Shown: positions 52,653 through 64,000 of the stretch, piece by piece
How positions within the stretch are numbered: the first letter of the stretch is position 1
Layout: every line of letters begins with the position of its first letter
The notes under the pieces: generated by a model
Told to the model about the DNA's origin: nothing
What the model saw: the letters and a program-made list of their open reading frames with translations, nothing else
Databases searched by the model: none
NCBI GenBank assembly: GCA_963513935.1
Contig: OY740769.1
Location: 38,529,120 to 38,593,119, forward strand
Reading direction: 5' to 3'
Length of the DNA: 64,000 nt
Source: Aphrophora alni
Lineage: Eukaryota > Arthropoda > Insecta > Hemiptera > Aphrophoridae
Made by a program: the position numbers and the translations under genes

Positions 52653-55144
52653 TGCGACGGTTTGGAAAAAGCCAAACGTCTCAAGTCCATTTAAAACAAG
52701 TTAAATTCCCGCGATAAAGCCTAGTAGATGAGGGACGAGGGGGGGCGATGACGTCACGGCAACAGGTGTCGAACACTGCATGTTGAATCGTGTACAATCG
52801 ATCTGTCTGGTTTCTTATTTTATTAAAATATTAAATTATTAAAATAAATTAATGTACAGTAGAATCAACCGATTAAGGATATCAAAGAATAAATTTAAAA
52901 GTATTTAAAACAAAAAAGTTATTCAAGTTTTTATAGGGGCTCAAAAACCTAAAATTTGGAAAAAACGTAAATTCAAAATTCAAAAAACGTAGAGTCATAA
53001 CTCAGAGGGGAACTAATAATAATCATAAATAAAAAATATGAATTAATAATAATTAACAGGAGAGAATGGACTTAGAAAGTCATTCTTGGGGAGTTTTTTG
53101 GAATTTTTGAGTTGAAGGGGGGATCATTTAAAAAAAAATAATAAGTACTATTGTAGAGACCACAATAGGGCACAATAATATGTACTTAGAATCAAATTTG
53201 AGAATAAAATAAGGGAGATATAATAATTACAAAACGTAAAACTTCAAAGCCCAAAAGCGGGTAAATTAAACGTTAAAGGGGTAAAGTAACATGATAATTA
53301 TATGTATCTAGCCTGTAAAATTGTAAAACACCAAAGCAGAAGCAATAATATATAATGGGGGGGTTTTTATGAACATAAACTCATACGACACAAACTCAAG
53401 GACTTCAAAGACGTATAACTCGACAACCAAACGAGTTATGTAAAAAGTAAAAACATAGTTTTTCGTCGTAGTAGAAGAGGAACAAGTTTTCGTCAAAAGA
53501 ATTTTGAGAAAGGACTTATCTCAAAATTTGAAAAGAGGAAAAATCAAATTTCGGGAAAAGGGCGATAACTCGCGAACGAAGCGTAGTAGAGCGATGAATC
53601 AAGTTCCACAAGACCCACAAGATGGAAAGGAAGAAGAATCCGAAAGGAACTTTAAAATCGGTTCGAGCGTTCGAAAGTTACAGCGAGTTGAACGAAAAAA
53701 CGTACCAAGTAGAGATTTTCATGCAAAAACATGAAAAGTTGCGCGCGCATCTTCAAGCGGAGTCTAAAGTCAGAAACATCATGTTGCCAACATGGATCAA
53801 AGATAACGTTAAAGAAAAAATACTATGAATTATTAATTAAGAGGTGTTTTAATTAATAATTAAGGAAGAAAACTATTCATTAGTCAAAAAATAGGACTAA
53901 TAAAACATATAGTGTAATTATTTCAGACCAAAAGGGCCTGAAAACACATAATATATGGAAAATACCTTTTTCCCAAAAAGGGAGGAAAGTTGGCTCCAGA
54001 AAAGTGGATTAATTCCCACTGACAGGGAGACCGAGATTTAACCGTCGAAAGACGGTTACTTTTGATTTGGAATCGACGCTGAAAGGACGTTTCTTCTGCA
54101 ACCGACTCTGAGCTGAGAGGAAGATTCAACTGTCACTCTACTAATTGGACTTAGAATAATTTCAACTTTAATCGATCTTCAAGGCGACTTAGAAGAATTC
54201 GATACCAGCATTTAACTACATAGCAGCTTACAGACTCTGGATAGAAAACATCACATCACCATCATCCTAATTATACAACAAATTCTAAATCCAACTAGAA
54301 CTTCTATTAAAGTGTGAAGGTATCTTATACTTAAGGAATAATTCGCAAATATTAACTTCTTTTCAAATATAACGTCATTAGGGGAATTATTAAAAATTAA
54401 ATTCATTTTAAACCTCTGCTTTGGTGTTGAAAATTATTAATAATTTAAATACGACTTTTTCAGTACAGGAAAAACTGTTTGTGGTTCTGTCTGAAAAGTC
54501 AAGCGTTGTTATTTTGTTTAAGATATAGAAAATATTACATTAATTAATTTTGTCAAATAAATAAATAGTTGTGTTATTGTTCAATTAATTTGTTTGGTGT
54601 GATTAAAACAGTTTTGAATATAAAATTTTTTTGTGCAAAAGAGAAAATAATATACAAATAATTCATTTCTAAATTTTGTTGTGTTTTTAATATATATCCA
54701 TTCTGTGTATGCTATTAACCTTGTTTTAACATAAATTTTATATATGTGCTCTGGTAATATAATTTGAAAATTTTAAAAAGTTATCATCAGAACTTAAGAG
54801 CCGATTTCTCCCAAAAGGCACGACCTTGGAGAGAGAGAGAGTTAATACTAAAAAGAGTTAAATAATCGAGCATTGAGATAAAATTCAGGGAATTTTGCGT
54901 TAATTAAAATTTAGTAAGTTTATGAGGACAAGCTCATACTTAGTAGAGCCAAGAGTTGCAAAATCTTTGATTTAAAAAAGTAAAAGTGAGCACCTTGGCC
55001 TTGCCCGCGCTTGCTCTGAAAAGAAAGGTGGTTCGCCCAGTCGGTGGTGATCGTACAGCGAGTTTAAGAGTTCGTGATAATAGTGTTCCAAAAAAGGGAA
55101 CAAGAATCTTAAATTAGTGTAGTCACACAGAGACTCGCAGCGTG

Positions 55145-55147
<3 letters not shown>
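52653..55147 (+). mobile_element. Probable solo LTR of a related retrotransposon
   Basis: The segment starts TGCGACGGTTT, matching ten of the first eleven bases of the neighbouring LTR (TGCAACGGTTT). It ends GTGGCA against GTTGCA, and its length (2495 bp) is similar. It is flanked by GTGTGT on both sides, compatible with a 4- or 6-bp duplication but uninformative in a TG repeat. Like the first LTR it has purine-rich stretches with small frames (53504-53734 and 53622-53828) and no gag or pol. Its body is not obviously alignable to the first LTR, so it would be another family. Solo LTRs form by recombination between the two LTRs. A different kind of element remains possible. Confidence 0.6.
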
Positions 55148-55229
<82 letters not shown>

Positions 55230-55237
55230 TTGTGTGT
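55148..55237. repeat. (TG)n microsatellite following the solo LTR
   Basis: About 38 TG units, then TTTG interruptions. It directly abuts the TGGCA end of the LTR-like sequence. Confidence 0.96.
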
Positions 55238-55939
55238 TTCTTTGACAGTCACTGGAAGCAATTGACTAAGAAAGGTTTTTATTTCAAATTAAAAGTAGTT
55301 CTAAGGCTAAACAACAATAATTAATAGTTATTAATAGTCAAATTTATAATATTTGAAATTTAAAGAAATAATTCATAACCCAATATCATTAGATTACATA
55401 AATAGGGCTTGTGTTTTCTTTCTTTCAAAAAATGGAAGGATGGGGTTGAAATAATTAATACCGATTTATTAATAAAGTAATATATCATAATAATAATAAT
55501 TTGAAATCATTGAAGATACACATGTTCATATTTTTTAATTATTTATAACCAGGAAATTAACATATAAATAAAATATAATACAATAATTTAGGGAGAAATA
55601 CCTGTGTTTTACATGCCTCAGTAATGGAATTTATCTCAGTTAACTCATCAATTGCTTATCCTGATATTATGCATAATTTTAATTATTCATTTATTTAACA
55701 AATGGTTTAAAATATAAATATAAACTTAAATCTCACGAGTTTATCAATTTCTTTCTTAAGTTAAATATATTTACATATTCAGAATTTTTGTTTCCTTCAG
55801 TGCATTAGTTGATATTCAAGATTTCACATAAAAACAGATTTTAGAAGCAAAACAATAAAGTTTAAAATATATTATATTAGAACTGTTATAAATTGTTTAC
55901 ACTGATGACCGACGGTACTTGATAGAATTCCATTTTAAC
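55238..55939. other. A+T-rich DNA without a recognisable gene
   Basis: Nothing supportable on either strand. Confidence 0.55.
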
Positions 55940-56036
55940 AAATAAAACACAATTTTGCTTTTGTAAAATTCTACACAAATTTGGTCTAGACCAAATATAT
56001 TATAGAATTTTACAAAAGCAAAATTGTGTTTTATTT
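55940..56036. repeat. 97-bp near-perfect palindrome
   Basis: Arms 55940-55973 and 56003-56036 are exact 34-bp reverse complements. Between them, ATTTGGTCTAGACCAAAT (55979-55996) is itself a perfect 18-bp palindrome; only 5 and 6 nt on either side of it are unpaired. Transcribed RNA would form one long hairpin. Confidence 0.97.
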
Positions 56037-56639
56037 GACTGCTATAAATGTTTTACTATTTAATCAATTGTTTAATGAATGTTTGTTCGAATAATTCTGC
56101 CAACTCCAGAGATAACAACATCCAATTAATAATCATAAGGTTCTCCATTTTCAAAAGGAATATCATTGTTTCCTTAGCAGATAATAAAATTATGTACGTA
56201 CTTTTAAGGTTCTTGATTTCTACATGCTTACAAATTATTCGTCGTCAATTGATTTAGTTAAGATTAGAAAACTATTAATTTAGGCATGATTATTTAAAAA
56301 GAGTAAAGTTACTTATCTCATTTAAGGGAGTTGCTTTACTGTTAGATAAGACAACGTTTTCCACTCGATACCTTCTTACCCTTTTTTTCTCGTCTATAAA
56401 AGTGCTTTGATTTGAAAAAGTCCATTGTGATTGGATTGAGTGTTTAATTTCTACTTTTAAAAATTAGTATAAAGTTTTTATTTTGAATTTTAAGTTTGAT
56501 TATACTTAAACAAGAAATAAAAACAACAACAGTAATTAATCGAAGAGAATATCTGAGAAAAACTCAAAAGTAATTTGTTTAGTTGCAATTACGTTTTGCA
56601 GTGAAACTACAAAATAACTAGTCGCTTCTCTTATTTAAA
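56037..56639. other. A+T-rich DNA without a recognisable gene
   Basis: The 69-codon frame at 56048-56257 has no motif. Nothing else was found. Confidence 0.55.
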
Positions 56640-57540
56640 CCTGTTATAAGAGTTATACTCTATCTCACTTTTTTTCTATCTTTCACGCTGCTTCCAACAA
56701 AGCCTTGGTCTAACCTTACTTTTTTAGCTTCAGTGATGTTTATACAAATATTCGCCTGGATGGCCTAAATTTTCACCAACCATACAAAATGAAACCAAAT
56801 TATCTCAGCTCCTTAGCCACCCCATGTTAACAACATTGTTCCTTCCAAAATCCCTAAACTTTAATTTTTATTTACTGTATCATAAAAAACAATAAAGGCT
56901 ATATTTAATGTTTCTTAAATGTAAACTCCACAGTTCACACTTCATTACTGAAATAAAAACTTGGTAATTCATAAACAGTAACAAATATATCGTAATGTGA
57001 ATGTAATGTAAAGAGTTTCAATATAAATTAACCTAAATGTTATGTTTATTATTACTTAACATGCGATCATTAAGTAGAGCTTCAACTAAACCTTTAATAT
57101 ATATTGGAAGAATAAACCGTCGTCCTTTTTAATACATTGTTTTTGTCTTAAAAACCATATAGATATTGTTAATGTTACTGTGTAAATTTTAAATATAAAA
57201 TGAACTTAAGGTAGGTAGACACAAGCACATATATCGGTTACAATTGATCACCTTTGTTTTTGGCAACAACGCCACATAAATTGCCCTGCTTTTCGTCGTG
57301 TTTGAGATTTATGTAGGGAAGGATGGGTGGAAAATGTATCTACTGCAAACATCAACCACCATCACTTATCTTAGTTCTGAGATTTATTATTTAATTAAGA
57401 AGCTGAAAACAACATTTACATTAAAAAATATTAAAATGTACCTCATTTTAATATATTTAACATATTACAACGCTACTTCCATTTATACAACACATTGCAC
57501 AAAATTATATTTTAAGTTTTGTTAGAAATAATCAATGTTT
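56640..57540. repeat. Dispersed repeat family, copy B
   Basis: Relative of 6120-6480 and 7000-7760 in the same orientation, with ordered shared blocks (GCTGCTTCCAA, CTCAGCTCCTTAGCC, CCACAGTTCACAC, GATCATTAAGTAG, TTTGTTTTTGGCAACAA, TGAGATTTATGTA, ATCTACTGCAAAC). Copy B has one copy of the region that seems duplicated in copy A. No coding motif. Confidence 0.5.
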
Positions 57541-60500
57541 CTTAAAAGAATCTCTGTGTGAAGAATACATTTTAACGATTAGATTAATAACAATTTTCCC
57601 ATCAATGCTCATGTATATATTTAAAAGATTTTTTAAAACTCCATATTTTCCTCATTTTTCTATGTTTAGTGATCAATATCCCCATACGTGTCAACCTCTC
57701 ATTTTAAATTCAAGAATAACTGTATTTCTTTGTTTCAGCCACACATAGCAAAAAGAGGAGTATGCATGCTGGAGTCCAAAGCAACACTTGCATCATCCAC
57801 TAAATAAATATTCTTTAAGAGTGATTGAAATTCATTAATAAATTATTTTATCAGAAATCTATAAAATAGTACTAAGTTAAGGTTTTATTTATAACTTTTG
57901 GGTTATTTAGTAGTCCATGACAACTAATATGCAGAATTGAAGAGAACTGGATATGTTCCAAATGTAGCGTCCAGATATTGTGAGAAATTGTTTCACTCGG
58001 CGCTAAAAAAGATCTTTTACAGAAAAGTTATTCACAGACTGTGATGATATTAGAGTCCCTTAATACAGAGTGTTTCGATGAACAAGAAAAAATAATTTAT
58101 TGTAACTTTTCCATTGTAAGGATTTCAATAATTTAACACTTTCAGGTAGTACTTCTTACAATATAACATGGGGAAAATATTTTATGTTTACTTTTAAGAA
58201 GAACGGATTTGAAAATGGTTACATTTATGAAGTGCACTATGACTACACTGAAAAAGAGATAAAAATTAATTCATCAAAGTTTTGTAAATATAATATTCAT
58301 AGCAATCTAAAAGAATTAGACGAATTATTCTGCCAATATATAGTGTTTTTTGTTAATCAGATAAAATTCATCACTGTTTTTAAAATTTTAATTAAGGAAA
58401 TATCAGAGTAGATTCAAACTTCATTGGGCAGCTAGGAACAAAAATAACAAAACATGTTTAATTTTATTTCACTCTGTATATGTACAAAGAAAAGTAAAAC
58501 ATTTGCTATTACACTCATCCTGTTCTGTAATTGTTTACAACAGTTAGGAATGTAACAAGTGGTTTTGAAATTAAATTAAATGTTGAACACAACCTCACTC
58601 ACAATAATTACACCCAACTTTAATATAGCAGTTGTTGTACACCAATGGATTCTCGTATCCGCCTTTAGTGTAAGGAAGGACTAAGTACTATCTATGCGGT
58701 TGGACTTATCTAGAGTTGACGATGGAGGAATTCTAATAACTGATATTACAAAATGCTTTCGGTTTGTTTATCAGTACTATTACAAACGTCCAGTTTCATA
58801 ATTTTCCTTTACCACAATAAAAGACAGTGAATTGGAGGGGGGAAGGGTGATGGACACGTACACACGTAAATGATCATAAGCTTGTGAAAAGCTCAGTGTA
58901 CACTTCTGTTAGTGGCTTACGTTATTGCTATTTTAATTGCAGTGTTTCAGACGAAGGTCTAATAGTCAAACAGAAAACATTTATTCTGCAACGACATTCT
59001 GTGTCTTTAATGTATTTGAGCTAACTGTCGACATGATTACATTAAAATATGATGGACGTTAATACAAACATTGTTCTAATTAAAAATTACAGAATTATAC
59101 AACGAAAACCAATATACTATTGAAAGTGTGAACTTAAGGGATGTTTTCTAATTTGAAATACACATTAGTCCTGCGAACAGCGCGCCCCAATACTCAATAC
59201 TATTACAGTTGCCAGAGGCTCAGATATAACAAGTACAATATGCATGTACTCACGTGTAGACAGCAAACAGTACCAACAACATACATCAGGAACATGTATA
59301 TACAAGCTGAGATGCATTGTAAACATCTTGTACATTGGAATGTTTTTTAAAGTCATAAAAGTCAAATACATTTTGTTTTGTAAATAAAATTTAGCTGTAA
59401 GCAAGCAAATTTAAACATTGTTCTAGAGATAACGTAGATAGTATTTATGGGTGTAAACTAACTGTTTATAATATTCAAGTATAAAAATAAAATAAAATTG
59501 AATTTCAACTTCAGTTTGCTATAATGATTAAAGAAAGAAAATAAACATCACGAATGGAAAAAATAAAAATAAAATAAAACGTATGATGGAAAAATTAAGT
59601 TGGTTTTATTTTAATTAATTTATGCATTTATTACAAAAGTTATGGTTCAATAAATGTCTATTCTGTTGCAATAATAAATATAAGAACAAATTTAGTTACG
59701 TAACTAATATATACAGATCTCTACATAATCTTTTTAGTGCAAAATTTATATAATATGGAGACAATCTTAACCTCAAACTCAATACAGGCCATGGAAAATA
59801 TCTACCTTTTTGTTATGTATAGCCTAAAATTTAGAAAATCTATTTTAAATTTTATGTAATAAATTAGTTTGGTAAAATATCTTCAAACAACTAACTCGTT
59901 TGTAATTGTACTGATATTATTGTAGTTCGTATAATTTGGCGTTACTTCGATACCTAAAATTTTGTTACCTGTTATAATTGTATACAAATATTTTTGTAAG
60001 TATTATAAATACACCAAAAAAAAAGTTAATTAGAAAGAACTAAGGATAAAAACGAACAATGTCATAAAATATGTTATTTTTGTAAATGGTTAACATCATG
60101 CTTATGTAGACTGTACTTTTAAGCAATAAATTTGTTATGTTATGTTATATGTTTAAAAACTCAAAAACTTATAATTGTTTACAGTCCCAATGTATATTGC
60201 ATATATATTGTAGTAAATGGTGCCAAATTTTGCACAAACTTTCTTAAACACCTGTTCAAAAAACATGTAAATGATCAGTTAAATGAACCATTCTACGTAG
60301 TCTTAGATTTATAGTTTTGTTTTAATAATATGAGTTATTTAAATAGAGCCGAAACATGTTTTCTTGTTCTATTAACTGACCTTAAACATTGCCGTATCCA
60401 TTAGAATTGAGATTCTATAAGGGTTGAAAGGTTCCTATTCTGTTTTAATTATCACTCTATAAGAATTTAATATTCTTTTACTTTTGCTTTGCATAAGAGA

Positions 60501-61140
60501 TTTGGTGTTTGATTTTCTACTTTAATAAAATACTAACTAAATCTGTATATTCGTCGCACACACTTTTATATGTCTTAGCCTATTCATTTTTCTAGCTATT
60601 TACGAGAAAAATAACGCACCATTAGTTTAGGAAAGATAATTAACAATGAGTTTTTTTTGCATACTTACAGTATTTTAGCAAAACGTAATCAAAATCGTCG
60701 GAACCTATTTTTGGGTATATATTTTTTTTAACGCGAGCTGCCATCAAAACGTGAGTTATTGAAATTATTTTTTTTCCAAATTTTCAAAATAAGATAAAGC
60801 TAAAGTATGTCCACATACTAAATTAGATTCAAATCGCTTCCATCATCATTTCTAAAATCTTCATATTTTTGAAGGATATTCCTACATAAAACTAGACCTA
60901 CTACTTCAGATCCACTAGATCCGTTTTTTTTTGACCCACTACAAATGTATGTTGAGAAAGTAAAAGTGACAGGTCGACAAGGCTTGCAGATTCAATAATT
61001 GCTTTTGAAACCAAAATACGCTTACGAAACAATACATATTTATAAGATAAACTTACGCTCGTCTGTTATTTTTTTCTTATAATAAAAATAAATAACATTG
61101 AAAGTAACTGATAGCTTTACATCACATTTGTTGTATAAAA
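57541..61140. other. A+T-rich DNA without a recognisable gene
   Basis: Frames at 58184-58411, 59141-59350, 59165-59404 and 60132-60314 have no domain, and some overlap on opposite strands. No RNA gene or transposon end was recognised. Confidence 0.5.
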
Positions 61141-61152
61141 TACCTCATTGCA

Positions 61153-61296
61153 GCTTTACCAAATTTCCTAGATGGAGAATGTCTACTTGGCGGCATGCTT
61201 TTTGAATATGAGATTAAATTTGGTCACGTTCGTCGAGTTAAGTTGGCTCCACTGGGAGTCAAAGGACTTCTATTGCACGTATTGGATAGCAAGTAA
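61153..61296 (+). CDS. Candidate exon or transposon scrap with a splice-acceptor-like edge
   Basis: A GC-richer patch follows ACCTCATTGCAG, a plausible 3' splice site, and is open to a TAA at 61294-61296. It reads LPNFLDGECLLGGMLFEYEI and then RRVKLAPLGVKGLLLH. GCAAGTAACG at its end could instead be a weak donor site. I recognise no family. The minus strand is also largely open, with one stop. It is more coding-like than its surroundings, but the evidence is thin. Confidence 0.2.
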   Translation, partial: ALPNFLDGECLLGGMLFEYEIKFGHVRRVKLAPLGVKGLLLHVLDSK

Positions 61297-62504
61297 CGTA
61301 AATATAATTTATACATAAGGGATGAATCTGATTGTATGCTTTGTCAAGCTGACACTTTTTGAGTGACGTTAGAAAATAACAATGTTAAAAATACATTGAG
61401 TTTAAAAGCAATCTCAAAGATAAACTCATAAATATATACTATGTATGTATTAGTAAGCAATCGTGAACGTGCTGTTTTGAATATATAGAAAAAAACATAG
61501 TCGTTGTAGTTAGTGTAGGTGATTCATATTATTTTATGAAATGTATTTATTTTTTTTCACATTTCAAAAGTTGTAATTGTATTGTCTTAAAATTTACAGT
61601 ATATATTCTGCAGATAAATTCAGTTTATTCTATTACTAGTAATAATATCCTATCATTTTTCTTAAATGAAAAAAAGATAAATATAAAAAAAAAAAGTTAA
61701 AAAAATACTATGGAAAGTTTCTAAAATACTTCTTGTTTTAAAAATCGATGATTCGCTCGTTGTGCAAAGTATTAGATTAAAATGGAATGTGTGGAAATCA
61801 GGATTTTTCTTATTAAAATCTAAACAGGTTAATTTTATTTATGTAGCAATATTTAAGGATTCAAAATGGAAGCAATGTAATTATTTAGAATACGAACTTT
61901 TTGAAGTTGGAATACGATATAAAGTTATCCAGGCATTAGGAATTGTGTGTAACAATCCAGAGAGTGTTAATATGTGCTCGCTATAGAAATAATTTCAGAC
62001 GCTTCAAAACCAAATATAAAACTTATTATTTTTTAAATGAGGAATTGTGTAATCTTTAAACGGAGTCTGAAATATTTTGTATCATAAATTTCTTATGTTT
62101 AAGAGATTACGGGGATATTTTAGCCCTTTCTCAATCTCCTTAAAAGGCAAAAGTTCAGAGAACTTGGGACTTATCAATCTTCTGGGTCGATGAAAAAGCA
62201 GTATTTAAAATAATTTCAACGGTTTATTTTTACAATTTAATTTTTTATTTTCTAAGAAAACTATGAGCTCTTTTTATTATTTATCCTGCAGCTATTTCGA
62301 TGAAAACCGAGCTTCCTCAAGTTCACAACAAAAGAAGAAAACAATATTTTTTTTGATGACTTTAATGAAGCTGCTTTGTTCAACAAAATACCTGTAGGAT
62401 AATAGAAGGTAAATTTCTATTGATATTTTTATGCACGATATTTTAAAGTTGTTTTTATCTTCAATGTTGTTAGTAAATGATTTACCTGAGATCATACAGT
62501 GAAA
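61297..62504. other. A+T-rich DNA without a recognisable gene
   Basis: A 74-codon plus-strand frame (61762-61986) and an 81-codon minus-strand frame (62292-62537) have no recognisable motif. Nothing else could be supported. Confidence 0.5.
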
Positions 62505-62886
62505 CCTACGGGTTAGAGCCAAGTCTCTGACGTTCATCGTTACTTGTAATATTTTGCTGGTGAAAGGCCCCTTAAACTTTACAGTTACTCATACTAGAAA
62601 AAGGTCTACAATCAAAACCCACTGCTTAGAACCTACCCCCTGATGGTCGTGGTTGCTTTTAATATTTTGTTGGTGAAAGGCCCCTTAGTTTTTATAGGTA
62701 TTCATACTAGAAAAAGATCTACATTCAAACCCCACGGGTTAGAACCTACCCCCTGACGGTCATAGTTACTTTTAATATTTTGTTGGTTAAAGGCCCCTTA
62801 GACCTTTTCATACTAGATTCATACTAGAAAAGGTCTACATTCAAAACGCACGGGTTAAAACCTACCCCCTGACGGTCATAGATGCT
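62505..62886. repeat. Minisatellite, unit about 113 bp, about 3.3 copies
   Basis: The anchor AAAGGCCCCTTA recurs at about 62564, 62677 and 62790, and CGGGTTAG (or a variant) at 62509, 62622, 62735 and 62851. Other shared parts are CATACTAGAAAAAGGTCTAC, ACCTACCCCCTGACGGTCAT and AATATTTTGTTGGT. The last unit is 3 bp longer because of a repeated TTCATACTAGA. Units are GC-richer than the flanks. Confidence 0.93.
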
Positions 62887-64000
62887 TTGCGTATGGTAAA
62901 GTTTTAATTTATATTAAAAAATATAACTATTAAAATGTACATACAAAATATGTATATTAATCGTATAAAATCATTTAATTTTGGAAATATTGGATTTAAT
63001 TATTATTTTGATATTGAGAACTAATATACTTTTTTTTTGATGTACTTTATTTTAACACCCATCAGTTAATATGTTTTAGAATTATAAAAGTTCGCCTATT
63101 TGACACAAAAAGACTCTTAAATAACATTTGTAAAGTTCGAATACAAAATACGTCTGCTAAAGATGATAATAGCAGGTTCAAAAACAATATTGGAATTATT
63201 TAACACGTAAAATGTATTGCAATGTTGAGTAAGTATCGTGGTGAACCCACAATGATAAATTATTATTTCTCCAACCACAGTTAGGCCTATAGGAAAAATA
63301 AAAAACACAGAAATTCTAACGATTATTATTTAATAATTGCCATAATACGCAGTTCAATATATTTATACATACATATTTATTACGCAGTAATATTTATATT
63401 ACCATAAATGACCATAAATATTTATTGGTCATATTTATTCTGCAGTTAAATGCCATATTAATGTTATTGAAACGTGTATTATACTATTTAATGGAATAAA
63501 AGTAAAGTACATAATAATCATCACAAATATTCATTTGTTTTGGTTATTATTACTGTAGTTGTGGTTAATGACATTCATAATTGGTATTGTTAATGTAAAG
63601 TAAAATATATTACTATAAGCATTACTATAAGTATATTATGTATCTTACTTTGTTGTATGCAGGTCGTTATTTATAGACGTTGCTACAACTGTTACGCTTC
63701 AAACAGTTGGCTTTGTCAAGCACATTACTTAAAATATATACAAACACATAACACAAAAACCAGAAACGTATACAATCATCGGAAGTTATACAATGAAATA
63801 AGGTATTTATAATAATGTAACTAACCAGTCTAAAGGCAAACAATAAGTAAAATATATATTAATAAAATAAACGGAAGAAATATCTATTTATAATGATAAA
63901 TTTTATTTTTATAAAGTACGAAACAGCGCTGTAGCCATAATACGGACTGAGGACAACCTCTAAGGTAATTAACTATATTAACTTACTTTCCTCAATAACA
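62887..64000. other. A+T-rich DNA without a recognisable gene
   Basis: Nothing was found apart from one TAGGCCTA copy at 63282. Many short TATTTAT-like repeats around 63350-63440 reflect base composition. Confidence 0.55.

Noticed and set aside
58184..58411. 75-codon plus-strand frame
   Set aside because: No domain, signal peptide or conserved copy; length is within chance for this amount of sequence.

Overview
The window looks like gene-poor, repeat-rich DNA from an animal nuclear genome, most likely an arthropod such as an insect. It is very A+T-rich by eye (around 70% or more), has almost no long open reading frames, and is punctuated by long (TA)n, (TG)n and compound (TA)n(TG)n microsatellites. 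Everything recognisable as coding belongs to eukaryotic retroelements or DNA transposons: Penelope-like, non-LTR, Ty3/gypsy-like LTR and Tc1/mariner-type. There are no operons, CRISPR arrays, rRNA genes or convincing tRNA genes. I found no complete host gene; two short open stretches with splice-like edges (29439-29643 minus, 61153-61296 plus) are the only host-exon candidates, and both are weak.

Layout. 1-12420: diffuse A+T-rich DNA with two microsatellites and a degenerate dispersed repeat (6120-6480, 7000-7760) whose relative lies at 56640-57540. 12421-13911: a 5'-truncated Penelope-like element with a GIY-YIG endonuclease remnant, 210-bp nearly identical inverted terminal arms, a hammerhead-ribozyme-like motif in each arm, a 37-bp one-sided tail and a 12-bp target-site duplication. 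14360-30750: mostly blank, with a non-LTR C-terminal remnant (about 22.9-23.45 kb), a second, older Penelope-like remnant (26.2-26.9 kb), a 1.2-kb imperfect fold-back repeat (27.5-28.8 kb), a mariner-type transposase fragment (29 kb, minus) and a GC-rich hairpin-dense island (29.4-29.7 kb). 33.3-33.8 kb minus and 38.6-39.0 kb plus hold further non-LTR pieces; 39502-40192 is bounded by about 85-bp inverted repeats.

44189-55237 is the most informative region. A complete-looking LTR retrotransposon (44328-52302) has two long TG...CA LTRs, a primer-binding-site candidate, a polypurine tract, a gag gene and a retropepsin reading frame, but no reverse transcriptase, RNase H or integrase. Gag and protease are linked by a textbook -1 frameshift signal: A_AAA_AAC immediately before the gag stop codon, 10 nt before a possible 7-bp stem. 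Gag carries one in-frame TAA. Next to it, 52653-55147 looks like a solo LTR of a related family. Both insertions sit between TG microsatellite tracts on both sides, suggesting target preference for TG/TA repeats or a common microsatellite landing site.

55.9-64 kb is again mostly blank, apart from a 97-bp near-perfect palindrome (55940-56036), the dispersed-repeat copy at 56.6-57.5 kb and a 113-bp-period minisatellite (62505-62886). The elements do not form a pathway. The window reads as a record of successive insertions, of which the LTR element is the youngest that can be dated from the sequence (about 15 substitutions between its LTRs over roughly 1.69 kb, counted by eye).
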